A stretch of 64,000 nucleotides of DNA, from the NCBI GenBank assembly GCA_036785705.1, contig JAWUZG010000135.1, positions 2,480,001-2,544,000 of the forward strand, written 5' to 3'. A model generated the notes under the pieces. That model was not told the DNA's origin and did not search any database. It worked only from the letters and a program-made list of their open reading frames with translations. This DNA is from Acanthornis magna (lineage: Eukaryota > Chordata > Aves > Passeriformes > Acanthizidae). Position numbers and translations under genes: made by a program. This document shows, piece after piece, positions 1 through 12,539 of this stretch; within the stretch, counting starts at the first letter, position 1, and the number at the start of each line of letters is the position of its first letter.

Positions 1-2860
1 GAAGGCACAGGTTAGTGCTGGCTTTTGCTGAGGTGGAGTGCAGTGACAGTGTACTTGGGTGAAAAAACACTGGAGAGGCATTTCCTCCCTTCCAGATGAC
101 TGGCAGCAGGGAAGTGATACAGCCCTAAAGCACAGGTGCACTCATCCAAAGGGAGGGACTTGGGTCACTACAAGGACCTGCAAGAAACAGGGACAGCTAC
201 TTGTCTTCCTCAAGCTGACTGGTTAGTGAGACAGAGCACCATTCACTCCCAACACATGCACCTTTCACATCAGCTTCCGCAGATCATTTTCTCTTCCTTC
301 TCAAGCCAGTATAGATTAAACAGATTTACCAGAGATTCCACGGTACACATGAAAGATGATTGACATCGAATCACTGTGACCCCCAAATCAGTTACACCCT
401 AAAAGGTCAAAAGCAGCACACTTTGTTTAACAGATTCAAAAATCTGACTGTGACTTACTGTCCTTTCAATACAAACAGTTGTATTTACTGACAAATTGGC
501 ATTGTTTTTCCAAAGAAGAATCTCTTTCCTTATTTCAAGACCAAGGCCAAACCAAAACTATCTGAACTGCTTCTTAGACACAGATCAAATATAATATCCC
601 TAAAGGTCATGTCAAGAGCCATCCTTCAAGGTTAGCTGCATTAGATGATGACTATAAACAAGTAGATAACAATAGCTAAATAGACATTTGCTTTTTGCAA
701 CACGTTCTCACTGGCATCAGTAGATCTGCTAATGGGAGCAAGTGCAACTCACTAGGATGTGTCTGCTAGGACAGCAGAGGGGGCATTGCCCATTTTGCTT
801 TAGAAACACACAGCAGTGAAGGAACAGGATGAGGATTGCATAAGAAAAAATCACATTTGCTGAAGAAATTGCACCTGACTTAAAGAAGGCCTAAAAGACC
901 ACTTCTCCAGTTTGTTTCTAGGATAAGATGGTTATGAGGGTGAAGCATATGAATAGCAAAAGGCTTATTTTTTACCTTTTCTCCTCAGCTGAGTTTTCAC
1001 AGCACAGACTAGGAGCACAGTCAATAAGGTCTGGATGAATATTGCAAAATTAATTAGGAAACTGCAAAGGAAACAGCCAGGAAACTGAAAATTAAGCAGA
1101 TCAAACAGGAGGTCCACATATCGACCATGGTCAACACCCAGGGAGAAAACTTTCACACATCTTTCAGTCTCACACCTTCACAGTGGCAAAAGACTGCAGT
1201 ATGACCATCTCCTACTTTGCTGAAAACAGCTGCTAATAGCTCCAGCACCAGAAAATCTAGAGAAAAATTGTTTTCCTAGGAAGCTCCTTTCATCTCTATA
1301 GGTCTTGGACACCATTAAGTCACACTTGTAACTTTGAGGGCATTCTTTATCCGTGGAAATGCATAACAAAATGGGACACATTACACATATTCTCCAGTCA
1401 GCAGCAGGCAAGCACTGGCTTATGCACAAGCAAGGTGTGCATCGTTTCCCCACAGAAAGCTTCAATTATCTTAATGAGACTACTCATGTTGGAAGCATCT
1501 ACATCAAACAATCTGTTTAGTTTATTTAAGATGCGATAAGGAGGCAGTTAGTGCATAGACTCAGTGTGGAAGATACTCTTTGCTTTTTCCTCAGACAAAC
1601 TCATAAGAATTCACATCAATGGAAGCTGAAGCTAACCAAATTCAGGCTAGAAGTTTAATCACTGCAACGTCACACTGAAATGCAGAGGCTTTAGCATTGC
1701 CTGACACCTTGAAATCAAAGCTAGCAAACTGTTAAAAACGTGCTATAACTCAGACACATATTCATGGGCCTGACATAGCAACTGTTGTTGTGGTTTGTTG
1801 CCCAATATTATAAAGGTTGTCACTGAGGATCTTGGCTCTACCTCTGGTCACAGAGCACTTTAATCTATGGCGCTATTCATTTTACCTTCTTTCTGTGTCA
1901 AAACGTAAAATGTATCAGTCTGTATGTGAACTTAAGTCACCAGCTTAAACATGTAAAAAGATAGAAACTCTTCACTTTAAGAGATTTTTGCTAGGACAGT
2001 TTTAAGTCTGTTTTACAATGTGAGTGGGTTGTTTTGTTCGGTTGGTCTTTTTAAGAGGAAAATGGCAGTGCTTTTGGATGGCTCCATTCACAAGATCGGA
2101 AGAGAAAGCAAAGAGATCTTCCTCCTCAAAAACATTTAATATAGACTAATAAACTTAAATGAAATTGATGGAAAATATAGATAAATTAAGTAAAAAATAA
2201 TTACAATATATTTCCCACAGACCTGAGGAATGTGAAATAATAGTTACCTGGCTCCAGGTGGCAACAATTTCTATTCCTACAAATATTTTTGACATAGCTC
2301 TGTGATAATATAGGATGAAATTAAGACCTCTTTTTGAGTGATAGGGCATGGACAAGATATCTTGGAAAATACTTCAAAAAGGCTTTCTAGTTTGATTCAT
2401 TTGAAAATTCTCTTTGTTCAGTTTTATACTGAGGATAAGGTTGTGGCAAGAGTAAAAGCAAGAATAGCATAAGAGCATTTGTAGAAGGAAAGGAGTGTCA
2501 AGAGAGAGCCCTTGAGTGCCCTCTGTCCCAGCTTTCCTCTTCCAACCGGAAAAAGCACCTGAAAAAAAAAGTTGGTGCTTTCATGTTCTCCTAATATTAC
2601 TTTTCTTGTCTAGAGCATTTGCTGATAGCAGTCTTCCAAACTCTTTGGAAGAGTTTTTTCTGGAACAGTTTTTCTGGAAATTACTTTCTGAAATAATCTT
2701 ACTTAAACAAATAAAAACCAGCTGTCTTCTCGGGACTAGAAATCATTGGATATACAAACACATGACACTGTAAGCAAAGATATACAGGAAAAAGGTTGTG
2801 AGCAATACATCAGGCAAAGCACTCAACAAAACCACAAAAACAGAGCCATGAGGAATCTTA
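1..2860. other. Unique AT-rich non-coding DNA
   Basis: No gene is recognised here. Open frames are short and resemble no family I know, and no CR1 or LTR sequence is visible before 2861. The one item of note is a hydrophobic minus-strand frame near 965-1156, listed separately. The composition is typical of vertebrate intron or intergenic DNA. Confidence 0.6.
978..1080 (-). other. Weak candidate exon encoding a hydrophobic segment
   Basis: On the minus strand a pyrimidine-rich stretch contains two possible acceptors, ending in TTAATTTTCAG and CCTTTGCAG. They are followed by an open frame that reads FLINFAIFIQTLLTVLLVCA and then a basic tail, KTQLRRK. The frame ends at AAAAG|GTAAAA, an acceptable but not strong donor. 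A hydrophobic stretch followed by positive charges is what a single membrane span looks like. AT-rich DNA gives Phe/Leu/Ile-rich frames by chance, however, and I recognise no protein family. It runs in the same direction as the candidates near 12.5, 43.9 and 45.2 kb. It is probably a chance frame. Confidence 0.1.
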
Positions 2861-3410
2861 CTGTGCTGGTTTTGGCTGCAGTACAGTTGGTTTTCTTCAC
2901 AGTGGTTCATATGGGGCTTAGTTTCAGATTTGTGCTGAACATGGTGATGATAATACAGAGATGTTTTTGTTACTGCTGAGCAGGGCATACACAGAGCCAA
3001 GGTCTTTGCTGCTTTTCCTACAGCCATGCTGGTGAGGAGGCTGGAGGTGCATGGGAGGAGACACAGCTGGGACAGGTGACCCAAACTGACCAAAGGGAAA
3101 TGCCAGACCATGTGACATCCTGCTCAGGGGAGGGGGGATATAGTAGGAAGAAGGGGAACATCTGAAGTGATGGCTTTTGCCTCCCCAAGTCACTGTTACC
3201 TGTGATGGGGCCCTTGGGAAACACTGAATTAATTCCTTGTTTTCCTTTGCTTGTGTGTTTGACTTTTGCTTTCCCTATTAAACTGTCTTTATCTCAACCC
3301 ACAAGTTTTCTCATTTTTACCCTTCCCATTCTCTCCCCAGTCCCACTGGTGGGGGAGAGAGCGAGCAGCTGCCTGGGGCTCGGCTGCTGGTTGGGGTTAA
3401 ACCATGACAG
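2861..3410 (+). mobile_element. Solo LTR of an avian endogenous retrovirus
   Basis: This is an approximately 550-bp long terminal repeat in forward orientation. It opens with CTGTGCTGGTTTTGGCTG and closes with GGGGTTAAACCATGACAG, so the ends carry the TG...CA termini and a short CTGT/ACAG inverted repeat. A TATA-like ATATAGT sits near 3138, and the polyadenylation signal ATTAAA is at 3277-3282, followed by CTGTCTTTATCTC. I recognise the layout and wording as a common bird LTR, probably of an ERVL-like family, although the family name is from memory and unverified. No primer-binding site, gag, pol or env follows, so this is a solo LTR left by recombination between two LTRs. I see no clean target-site duplication at either end. 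Open frames inside it are not genes. Confidence 0.85.
3277..3282 (+). terminator. LTR polyadenylation signal ATTAAA
   Basis: ATTAAA lies in the R/U5 part of the solo LTR, followed by a T-rich CTGTCTTTATCTC tract. In an intact provirus this would direct 3'-end formation. Here it could only act on a transcript that happens to cross the LTR. Confidence 0.5.
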
Positions 3411-6400
3411 AGGCTAAGGCAAAGCCTCAGAAACAGGCAGAGGAAGAGAAGGAACTACACTTCCTTCAAGTACTCTCTGTACTCCAAACATTTACAGCCA
3501 CAGCTTTTCTTAAGCCAAGCATGCTTTCACTCATTTACTAATTCTCCAGAGAACACTGTCAGGAATTTGCATGATGTTTTAATACACACAATGGCCTGCG
3601 GCAAGGATTTCCACCGATTAACAACACATGACGTCGAGAGCTGGCTTCTCTGTTTTGTTTTGCATTTATTACCGACAAATTTAAGCATGAATCCTTTACC
3701 AGCATCCAATAGCTGTAACACTCTTAGGAAGGATAAATACCACTGAAATCTAATGTCCTCCTCTCTGCTCAACTAGTTTTGGCTGAATTAGACAACTAAT
3801 AGCAAAACAATCCAAATCACTCACCCAAAATGCATCCTGCAGGATCACTGAGGCATCATTCCCTTGCCTAGGGCTTCTCACCTTCCCCTTGACCAGGTAT
3901 CATGAGCTCCACCAGCCACAGGGAGCCCACCAGGGCTCAGACAGCTCTTTCAGGGACACTTCTGTCACCTATCAATCCCACCTATTGGCACCCTTCCTGT
4001 GACAATCATAACCTCTTTCTCAGAGACAAATCCAGTGAATGAGTGTTAGGAATAGCTTCCCTTGTTCTAATAAAACAGTTATACCATAAGTACATTAAAG
4101 AGTGGTGGCCACCTTTGCTCTATTGCCACATGAATCAGGAAGGCAAAATCTGTTCCCACTGACAGATCCTGCTTTGCCTTTTGCCAAGTTTGAATGCTGT
4201 GCTGTTCTTTATTTAACTTTGGTACTTGCAATGTAAACAGATAGACAATTCTGGTTACATATATCTTTTACTGGGTTAGGGAAAATTAGAAGCAGATGGT
4301 AGCAATACTAAGTGTACCTATAAAAAACAAGTATCTGGTTCAGAGCTATCTGAAATCAAGGGAGGAGCTTCCACCAGGAGTCTGAAGGGTTATTGGTGAC
4401 AGTGGCCAAAGCATGCAGCCATGGGTGAACAGCCTGGTGCTCCCCTTAGCACACACAGCGAGCTTCCTCCTGGGTGACGTGCCCTTGCACTTGCACTAAT
4501 GGCAGGCAGAGAGAGGGGACACACCCATCCCGGTGCACCTCTGGTGTCTGAGAGGGTTGTGTCCCTGGGGAGGGAGTGTGCTGATGAGTTGTGCAAGTGT
4601 AAACTATAGACAGGACTGGACTCTTCAGCCTTCACAGAAATCAGCATCCCTTCAGGTGTGGAGCTGGAGAACAGTTTTGCAAATGCAGTGAGAAGAAAGC
4701 ACAAGTGGCTTTCTTCTCACAATGGCTCCCCAGCTTCTGAGTGACACTGACAAACTTCCACAGCTACACAGCCCAACATAAATAGACTTAAGGAGGCATC
4801 CTGGTAACACTTCAGCAGAAGCCTCCATAAGTTTTGTAATGATTCTACTGACAAAAGTCACTTTGGCTGTCTTTCTCTACTCCCCAGTTAAACCCAATTC
4901 CTCACTTTCTGCCAGCAAAGAAGTAAGACAGACCTTAACAAAACAGAAATGTTCAGAAAGTGCTACATTTCCATCCATCAGAAAGCAAAAGCACAGATAA
5001 GGTATGAGTCCCACTAAATCAAAACCTACAATTAAAGAAACTGTTGTCTGCACTCCATAACCAAGTTGTGTTTACACGGCAATTTTATCCAGCTTGTCAT
5101 CTCATCAGCTTTCAGAACTTGTATTTCAGAGAACTCATTGCATAGTTACATTATGCTGTCTCCACAATTATTTCCATTAGATAGCAATAATAGGTCATAT
5201 TATAAAGATTTCACTTGTTTTTCTGGCTAATGACTAAGTAAAAATTCTTTATGTAACCCAACATATTAATGTTTAAAAACATTTTGATTGCATCTAGAAA
5301 GATTCCAGGAATTCATTTGAAAACAATTCTCTGAGCTGCATGCTGCCTTTATGATTTTGCTAGAATTTATAATCAATTTTAATTAGCATTTACACTTAAG
5401 ATGTAATGTATCATAATCCAGTCTCATTCTCTTAAAAATCATTAAAATTAGTGAGAAAAGACAAGCTAATATTTTTTTTTCACTTCATCTAGGAGGGTTT
5501 TTTTCAGTTCAGTAATAGTATAGGTACATATACTATCCATTCAAAGATGGGAAAATTGATGAAAAGTAATTAACAGCACAAATTAAGTTTTGCTATCACC
5601 CTGAAACAAAATAACTATCAGTAGATGCTAATTAGCTGGCAAGTATAAGGAAAGACAGTCTGACAAGGGCATTCAGAACAAAAAGTTCCAAGTTCTATTT
5701 AGCACAATTATCCAATTTTTATGTGCTGCGTGCTTCTGGCTCCCCTAGTCAAGATCCCTGTTTGAGGACAGAGTGGCTGTTTCTCTCCTCCTCAGCAGAA
5801 GATAAAGAAGGACCAAAGAATATGTGTAATGTCAGTCTCATTTCTCAGTCAAATTCAGCCAGCTATAAGCATAATTCACAATATAAATTAGTGTTGTTGC
5901 AAATCATAGTCTGGGCTTTGTTTCCTTTTCCTCTCACAGATATGAGCTATACATCAGGCTGAATTCTGGGTATCTTCTCCATATGCTAAATTATGCAAAC
6001 TAGTGCATTTTCTTTGAGCTTCCTGACACACCTCTACATCTACAGATAAAAAATGCTGCTCCCTCCCGCTCTACCCCCCCACCAAAAAAAGGCAGGCTGT
6101 CAGGAGCAGTGGGTCTCATCATTTCTATGCATTATCTAAGGGACAGCAACCAATGCGGCAAGGGGATGTTCTGTGCTCTCCCTACAAGGAAGGGAACAAA
6201 AGCAAGACACTGGTTCGAAGGTCTTTGAGAGCTTTCTAATCCTCAAAGGAATGACAGGATTCAACCATTAAAAAAAACCCCAAAAACCAAAAAACAGCTA
6301 AATCCGAGGGAAGGGGTATGAGCTGATGTGCCATGCCTTCTGTTTGAATTTGCCACAGCTGCTTTCCAGTACATATGGAAGAACTGGGTAAACACATGAA

Positions 6401-6710
6401 TAGTTTCTTCAGTAATTTACTTAAATAAAAGAGATAATTAGTTTAAATGCTAAAAGAGGAAAGAAAACACTGGGCCACTTCTATCCTCCTATAGTCCCAT
6501 ATTCCCAAAATTGTGAGGATACAAATGCCGCCAGTGTAGCTGCCAAGACACAACTGAGGGGTAATGGTATCTTCTGAACTTCAGGAGCAAAAGGCAAGAG
6601 CAAACACAGGCAATGCAATCTCAAAATCTCCTACTGACAGGAGGCAAAAAGCCACATTTCCTACAGGGTCCTTCCTTGTTTATGTCTAGGAGGTTGTCTG
6701 AGACTAAAGA
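3411..6710. other. Unique non-coding DNA with a possible conserved stretch
   Basis: No gene or clear repeat is seen. Part of it, about 5060-5480, is free of repeats and rich in homeodomain-type cores such as TTAATTAGC and in long runs without CpG. That is the texture of conserved non-coding elements, but conservation cannot be judged from one sequence. An A-rich tract lies near 6265-6295. Confidence 0.5.
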
Positions 6711-6732
6711 CTACTACCTACTACCTACTACC
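6711..6732. repeat. (CTACTAC)3 short tandem repeat
   Basis: Three consecutive copies of the 7-bp unit CTACTAC are visible, ending in C. This is a short microsatellite of no apparent function. Confidence 0.8.
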
Positions 6733-7204
6733 TTCCCTGTCACTTTTAAAATGTTATATGTCTTTCTTTTCTTCCCCTCATGTATTTTTTTCTTTGTTTT
6801 TTCCAATAAATTACATATGTTGGTAATAGAAAACACAAGCTACACAATGTGAATTCCCAAATCCTCGGAATTAATTAGTACTTCACTGAAACGCCATTTA
6901 AGAAAAATGGACTTTTATTACTACAACTAATCAGAGCAATGCTGTTTACAGTAAGGGTATGTTGTGGATGCCTCTAAACTGCTTTTGCAATATAGAAGAA
7001 AAATTGGCAGCAAATGACATATATTGGCTTGCATTCATGCTGTTCCAGGTTGGTTATATTTACATTGCTCTGTAGAAAGCAGGCCCTGGTGGATATGTGG
7101 AAAAGATGTCAATATATCTGTGTTCAGTAGCCAGGGCTTCCTCTAAAAGGGAACAAGTTGTTTTTGTGCCAAGAGGAGGCAAGAAGATAACTGACACTGG
7201 GCAA

Positions 7205-7254
7205 TCACAGAGCTGGGGCCGTCACAGAGCTGGGGCCGTCACAGAGCTGGGGCC
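7205..7254. repeat. 17-bp minisatellite, three near-perfect copies
   Basis: TCACAGAGCTGGGGCCG is repeated at 7205, 7222 and 7239, the last copy lacking its final G. The copies are identical over the shared bases, so the expansion is recent compared with the old repeats around it. The unit is GC-rich in an AT-rich setting. The array is likely length-variable between individuals (inference). Confidence 0.9.
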
Positions 7255-9990
7255 ACAGTGCAAAACAGAGAGCGAGACAAAACAAGAGCACAAACATATC
7301 CATGAAATGTATGTCACACACTCACACATGTAAATCACTTTAGAAGATTTTGGAAGGACATCAATAACTTCAAAAATAATTAGTAACCGAATCACTGTGT
7401 GGGCGTTTACCGCTGCAGCACACAGTATCGAGGGTCATGGTAAGGGACTTAGAGTGATATGGAGCTTTTCCATCTGCTTTCATTTTGCTTACTTTCTACA
7501 ACAGAAATATTTGATGCAGACTGAGTTTTGCTGTCCTTTCTCCATGTGCCCCTGCAGTTCTGTGGGTCTTATATCCAGAGGTAGAAAAGAAAACCAACAG
7601 AAATCATTGAGCCAATGATACACAGCAGGAATATGAACAGCATCACATTAGGTAAAACGATTACTTCTTTTTTGGTTGGTTTTAAATCAGCAGCATTTCA
7701 CTGTGCCTCTTTTTACTTAATATTTTTCCATAGGAGGTTTTATTTGTTGTGATTTAAATGCTTTAATTCTTCACAATATTTAAGGTATTTTATACAACAC
7801 AAACATCTCTCTGAAACATTCCTGCTCTTTGTTTAAGTTCAGAGAATTTAAGAATCAGTCGAGCAGTTGACAAGACTGCTCTCACCAAGTAAACCAGCAA
7901 CAATCCTGTTCTCACAGGACCACTATTTAAACTGATGTTTATTTTGGCACTGGTAGTTATGGTATGTCTCTGTTAACATAACTGTGATCAATAAATGGAC
8001 AACAAAGTTCTTTCGCAGGAGCCATCCATCTGTTACTTGCTGTTAAGGTATTGATTTGTATTCTGCATGTGCAGCCACATTACCACACAACATACATAAT
8101 ACAAGGATGCAATTACTGAAACTAGGAGCTAAACCTTCATTTGTCTCATAGGTGGGGCAAATAAAAATAATGGACTCGTGACATTCATACACAAGCAACA
8201 TTATTATTTCCAGTTCTCCATTTTGATGCCAAGGAAAATACATCCACACAAAACACACCTCGCAGTATCTTGAGAACAATAAAAGGTTTCAAAAGTTATG
8301 GTATTGTAATAACTCCCCTTTCAGAAAGCTGATTAGAGAATCTTAATAGCAAGTCCAGAATTTCAACAACAACAAATCCTCTGCCTCATTTAATGAGATC
8401 ACTTAATGAAGAGCGCTCAATTACAGTTTTATGAAGACATCGTCACGTCCCTTTAATTGCTCTTTCCTATTCTAATTAACCTCTTGAATGCCAATCTAAC
8501 TTTCTTTCTGGCATGCCCATGACTGTGCCTTTTAAGTGCCATCCAGCTGCTGACAGCAGTAGCAGGACGTACAGCATACACCCTCCACATGGTGTGAGAT
8601 CCCTGTGACAAACACACTTCAGATGGCACAGTGTGGGCACCTGCACAGGCCAGCCCTGGCTCTGCCGAGCTACCACACACACACTGCTTGGTGAACACCT
8701 GTGTGCTTTGCTCTCTGCTCTCAGCAGACTTTTGTAATTGAACTATTAAATGGAAAGAGTAACAATTCATCACATTAATTAACATATTTTCAAAATCAGT
8801 TAGTAACAGGAAGATTCACCAAAGATTGTGCACTTTTCTCTTTCCCACAGTGAACTGAAAGTCCTTTCCATTTGACTGAATGCTGATAAATTCTGCAGCC
8901 TTTTGCCACTACCAAAGATGACCCTTATCCCAAGCTGCCTTTCAGGGATTTTAGCTAACGTGTGAGGAAGTACTGCAAATCATTCCATACTGGGGAGACA
9001 GGATGTATTTTTTTTAAAAAGGCAAAAATATTATGATAGTTAGGATACAAATAGAAATGCTGAGGTAGAAGTCAGCAAATCTGGATAACTTACAGAATAA
9101 CAAGTATAAAGCATTTGTTAATATTTGTTTTCTTCTTTGCACGATAAACTACGACAAGTTTAAACTACTACTCTACAACACTGTCTTTCTCTGCACTATA
9201 ACACAGAAATATTGCAGCAGACATGAAAATGATATGCAGTATATATGCAGTACATCTGTTCCTTTAGTCCCCACTTGAGGCAGGGCAAAGAACGCACAGA
9301 CATGAGAAAATAATTTCGTAAAGGGAACTTGCTTCATAACAGAGAGAGACTAAAACATTTGCACTATAATGAGCAAATTGCCCTAAGCAATCCTGGATTA
9401 AGCTACATAAAATCAAGGAGAAGAATAAAGACAGAAAATTAGGAAATCTCTGCATAGGCAGAGGAGCGAAGTAGTCAGGAGGATATAAACAGTCTTGCTG
9501 CATATTTAGCTCTTCACATGCCTTCTCTGTTTCTTGTCAAGTGCTCCCATAGCAGGAAGATCTCTGTACTCATAAACACACCACTGACCATAGCTTATCT
9601 TCTCGGCAATCAGACTGCCTTGAACTCAGAGTTAAATTTCTCTAGAAGAAAGTTTACAGGCCACTACATCTCCCTCACATTATCTACCATTTGCGGACAG
9701 CTATTTTTTTAAGAGTATATTATCAGTAAGTTACAAAACCAAAGAAAGTAAAAGGGATGACTGAAAAACACAGTAATTTCCTGAAATCTCATTAAAAAAC
9801 TCGATGTGTTTTAAACAGAAGCTACAAAACAGGGTGAAGTCTTAGCTGTAAGTCAACCAGGAACAAGGATCAGGCTTCAATGTCATGTGCCAGTCAATCG
9901 TGGGAAGATCAGCTTTCTCAAATATTGCTTTTGGCCCACCAGAATTTAACTGCATTTAGAGTATCAATTGCCATAAGTAATCAATAAACC
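7255..9990. other. Unique non-coding DNA
   Basis: No supported gene, RNA gene or dispersed repeat is seen. The minus-strand frames near 8.45-8.79 kb and 9.26-9.50 kb resemble nothing I know and have no convincing splice context. Confidence 0.5.
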
Positions 9991-9999
9991 AGTTTCCTG

Positions 10000-10310
10000 A
10001 AACAGCAGTTGGACTGCTTATTTTGTTGTTATGTTCTTGTTTACCCCAAAGATGGACATTTCTCATATGGGAAGCCTCACCAAGCACCTCCTCACTGAGC
10101 AAGTTTGTTTTCAAAATCAGCCTCTATCAAAGAATGTTCTTGCAGCTCTTATGCCTAAATGAAGATGTCAGCAGTGTCCATTGTCCACCCCCATTGCCTT
10201 CTTATCAATAAACCATTGCCAGACCACACTTCTGACCGTCCGTAACTCTTCCAAGCACGGCTGTCAGTGGAAGTGGCCCTGGCTGCACTGACAAGAAACA
10301 CACCCCGGAC
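10000..10310 (+). mobile_element. Possible degraded LTR end
   Basis: The polyadenylation signal AATAAA at 10207-10212 is followed by CCATTGCCAGACCACAC and then by a comparatively CpG-rich 100 bases (CCGTCCG, GCACGGCTG, CCCCGG). That order, an AATAAA followed by a short CpG-rich tail, is common at the R/U5 end of avian retroviral LTRs. The 5' boundary is not visible and no internal viral sequence is adjacent. It may instead be unrelated unique DNA. Confidence 0.25.
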
Positions 10311-10329
10311 ACAAACAGTGGGCTGGATC

Positions 10330-12480
10330 TAATGGTGGCTTTTTTATACTCCCAGGTGTTTGGAGGGGAGGAGGGTCAGAGTCAGGCAAAAGCAGTGCCT
10401 AAGAGCAGTGCAGAGGCTACAGGGAACTGGGAGTACAACAAAAGGATAAATGCAACAGTACAAAGATAGTACCTGCTTGAACATGGGTGCATCTCTCAGA
10501 CCTTAACATTTAAAGGCAGACTATTGCTGAAATAGTTGCTGCCCCTAAGACTGAGAGGAACTGCATATCAGAGAGCCCCAGAGCCCTCAGTCATGTGATC
10601 AGTTTCTTCCAACTAAATTAAAATTCTCCAGGACACATAGCTCAGGATAAGTTGTGAAGAAACCTACTCCCTCTCCTCACAACTTTTATTTTTGAGGCCA
10701 TGCTGAGTGCTATAGACAAATATAATTGATTTAAAACAGCAGAAACACCTTCCTAGTCTCTACGCTAGACTTTGCAGAAACAGCTTTTACTTTTATTCCC
10801 TTAAAGTAGAAGCTAACAACATATGGGCATTTTGTAATATAGGGAATAATGCAACAGACTTAAAAATGGACTGACTGCATAGAACCCACACAAATTACAG
10901 CTGCTATCAGAAAGCAAGTACGCTGTGTAGGCATAGAAAATTTTTCATCTCATAATATCTTTATCATAATGAATATAATATTCCTTTGTTTCTGCTATAA
11001 AATGGTTTCATTAAAGTCCAGACCAACTATTTATGAGAACAAGTCCATCTTTCCCATGACTCCTGGCATTTCAGTTCCTGATTTGCTGCTTTAAATATCT
11101 TTGTTTTAAAGTTTTATTAATTTCAGAGAATCACTGTATATCTTACCAAATCACTGACTTCTGTGACATACATTTACACCTGAACGATGAATCAAGACTT
11201 CTCCTCTTCAAGAAGAGAGGGCTTAGCTATATCATTGGTTTATTGTAACAGGTTATTATTCTAATGCTTTTAATGCTCTGAGAGTCTTAATAATAGATGC
11301 AATTCCCAGCAGAGCTTTGCTTTTTTCTTCTACCGTCATTTAAGAATCCTATATAGAAACATAATTTATTTTTCTCACACAGAAATAAACAGGCTGATCC
11401 TGATACATGGAAAAATCATGTATAATTATTGCTGTGATTAAGGAGTCAATATGTCATGGCTACCTTTTAAGAAATGTATTGTCTCTTCAGTGAAATAAAA
11501 ACCATGATCATTCTAAACATCCTAAAGAAACTGCGGGGGGAGGAGTTGAGCCTGTTTTGAAAGTGCAGAAGTCATCTATATACTGACACTACATTAATGA
11601 ATGCAAACCCAAATATTTTCAGACTTCAGAGAAATCTTCTTCATTTCTTTCATGCAAAGTTAAGATAGAAAAAGATGATCTTTTTCATGCAAAGTTAGGA
11701 CAGAAAAATCTGAATCTTGTGCAAAGTTTGATATTGAATGTGTTTAACTTCACATAAATGCAGCACTTGGTTTTAAGTGTGCAGTTTCACAGCTCAGCAA
11801 GATTTCTTTGCTCTTAGTGACAGCGGAAAACAATGGATGTCACACTATACCAAAACTTTCAGGTTTAAGACAATGCTCTGCCAACTTCCAAACTACATTA
11901 GAACAATCCACAGAGACATTTGAAGGAGGAAATATGGAAAACCAGAATGAAACCAGGCAAATAGCACACAGAACCAAAAATCATGCCAAAGCATTCAAAT
12001 AATGAACTTCTAGTATCTCCTCTGTATTGGAGAGGTAGACTGGATTGAATGTTCATCCCTATATTATATTTCACAATCATGAACTTGGGTAGGGGCCATG
12101 CAAAAAATTTTTAAAATTTCAGTAAAACTTCATAAAATGCCTTTTAAGACTTTCTATAAACTCTCCCAGGACAAACCCAGATGCCTTTCACCTGCTGCCC
12201 CAGTGTAAAAAACTCAGTGGAAGGCATGCAAACCTCACCAGAAAGTCTGGGCACTTGGTCACAGTGTTATTCTAAGATAGAAGGAAATTTGAAAGCTACT
12301 TGTCTCCACTTTTTCCTCCAATCCTAAAATGTCAGCAGGATTTATGAAGGAAACATTACTTAATAAAGGAAGACTTGCTTCTTTTCAAACTTTTATGGAA
12401 ATGACATTGCAAAACATATTTAGCATCCAACCATGAACAATGAGTTCAACGTCAAATAACCATAGTGCGTGGCACAATTT
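10330..12480. other. Unique non-coding DNA
   Basis: No gene is supported. It contains one 35-bp local duplication at 11648-11707, listed separately, and otherwise AT-rich sequence without recognisable repeats. Confidence 0.5.
11648..11707. repeat. 35-bp local duplication
   Basis: TTTCATGCAAAGTTAAGATA at 11648 recurs 35 bases later at 11683 as TTTCATGCAAAGTTAGGACA, and both continue into GAAAAA. Two substitutions separate the copies over the first 26 bases. A third partial echo, GTGCAAAGTTT, follows near 11720. This is a simple replication-slippage duplication. Confidence 0.75.
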
Positions 12481-12486
12481 ACACTT

Positions 12487-12536
12487 ACAAAGCCTTCAAA
12501 TTCTTCCAGAACAGCAGCAGTGCAGGGAAGATTCTC
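12487..12536 (-). other. Candidate 50-nt internal exon (unidentified gene)
   Basis: On the minus strand the acceptor ...GAAATTACAG is followed by 50 bases and then the strong donor GTAAGTGT. With two bases borrowed from the preceding codon the segment reads DENLPCTAAVLEEFEGF, a mixed-charge peptide that looks protein-like. Another frame (MRIFPALLLFWKNLKAF) is also open. The acceptor has a poor pyrimidine tract, although ATTAAT is a passable branch point. I cannot match the peptide to a family. Splice-like pairs around short open stretches occur by chance in DNA of this length, so this is a lead only. Confidence 0.18.
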
Positions 12537-12539
12537 ATC

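Noticed and set aside
2743..3224. Overlapping minus-strand frames of 68-122 codons
   Set aside because: They run antisense across the solo LTR and are not genes.
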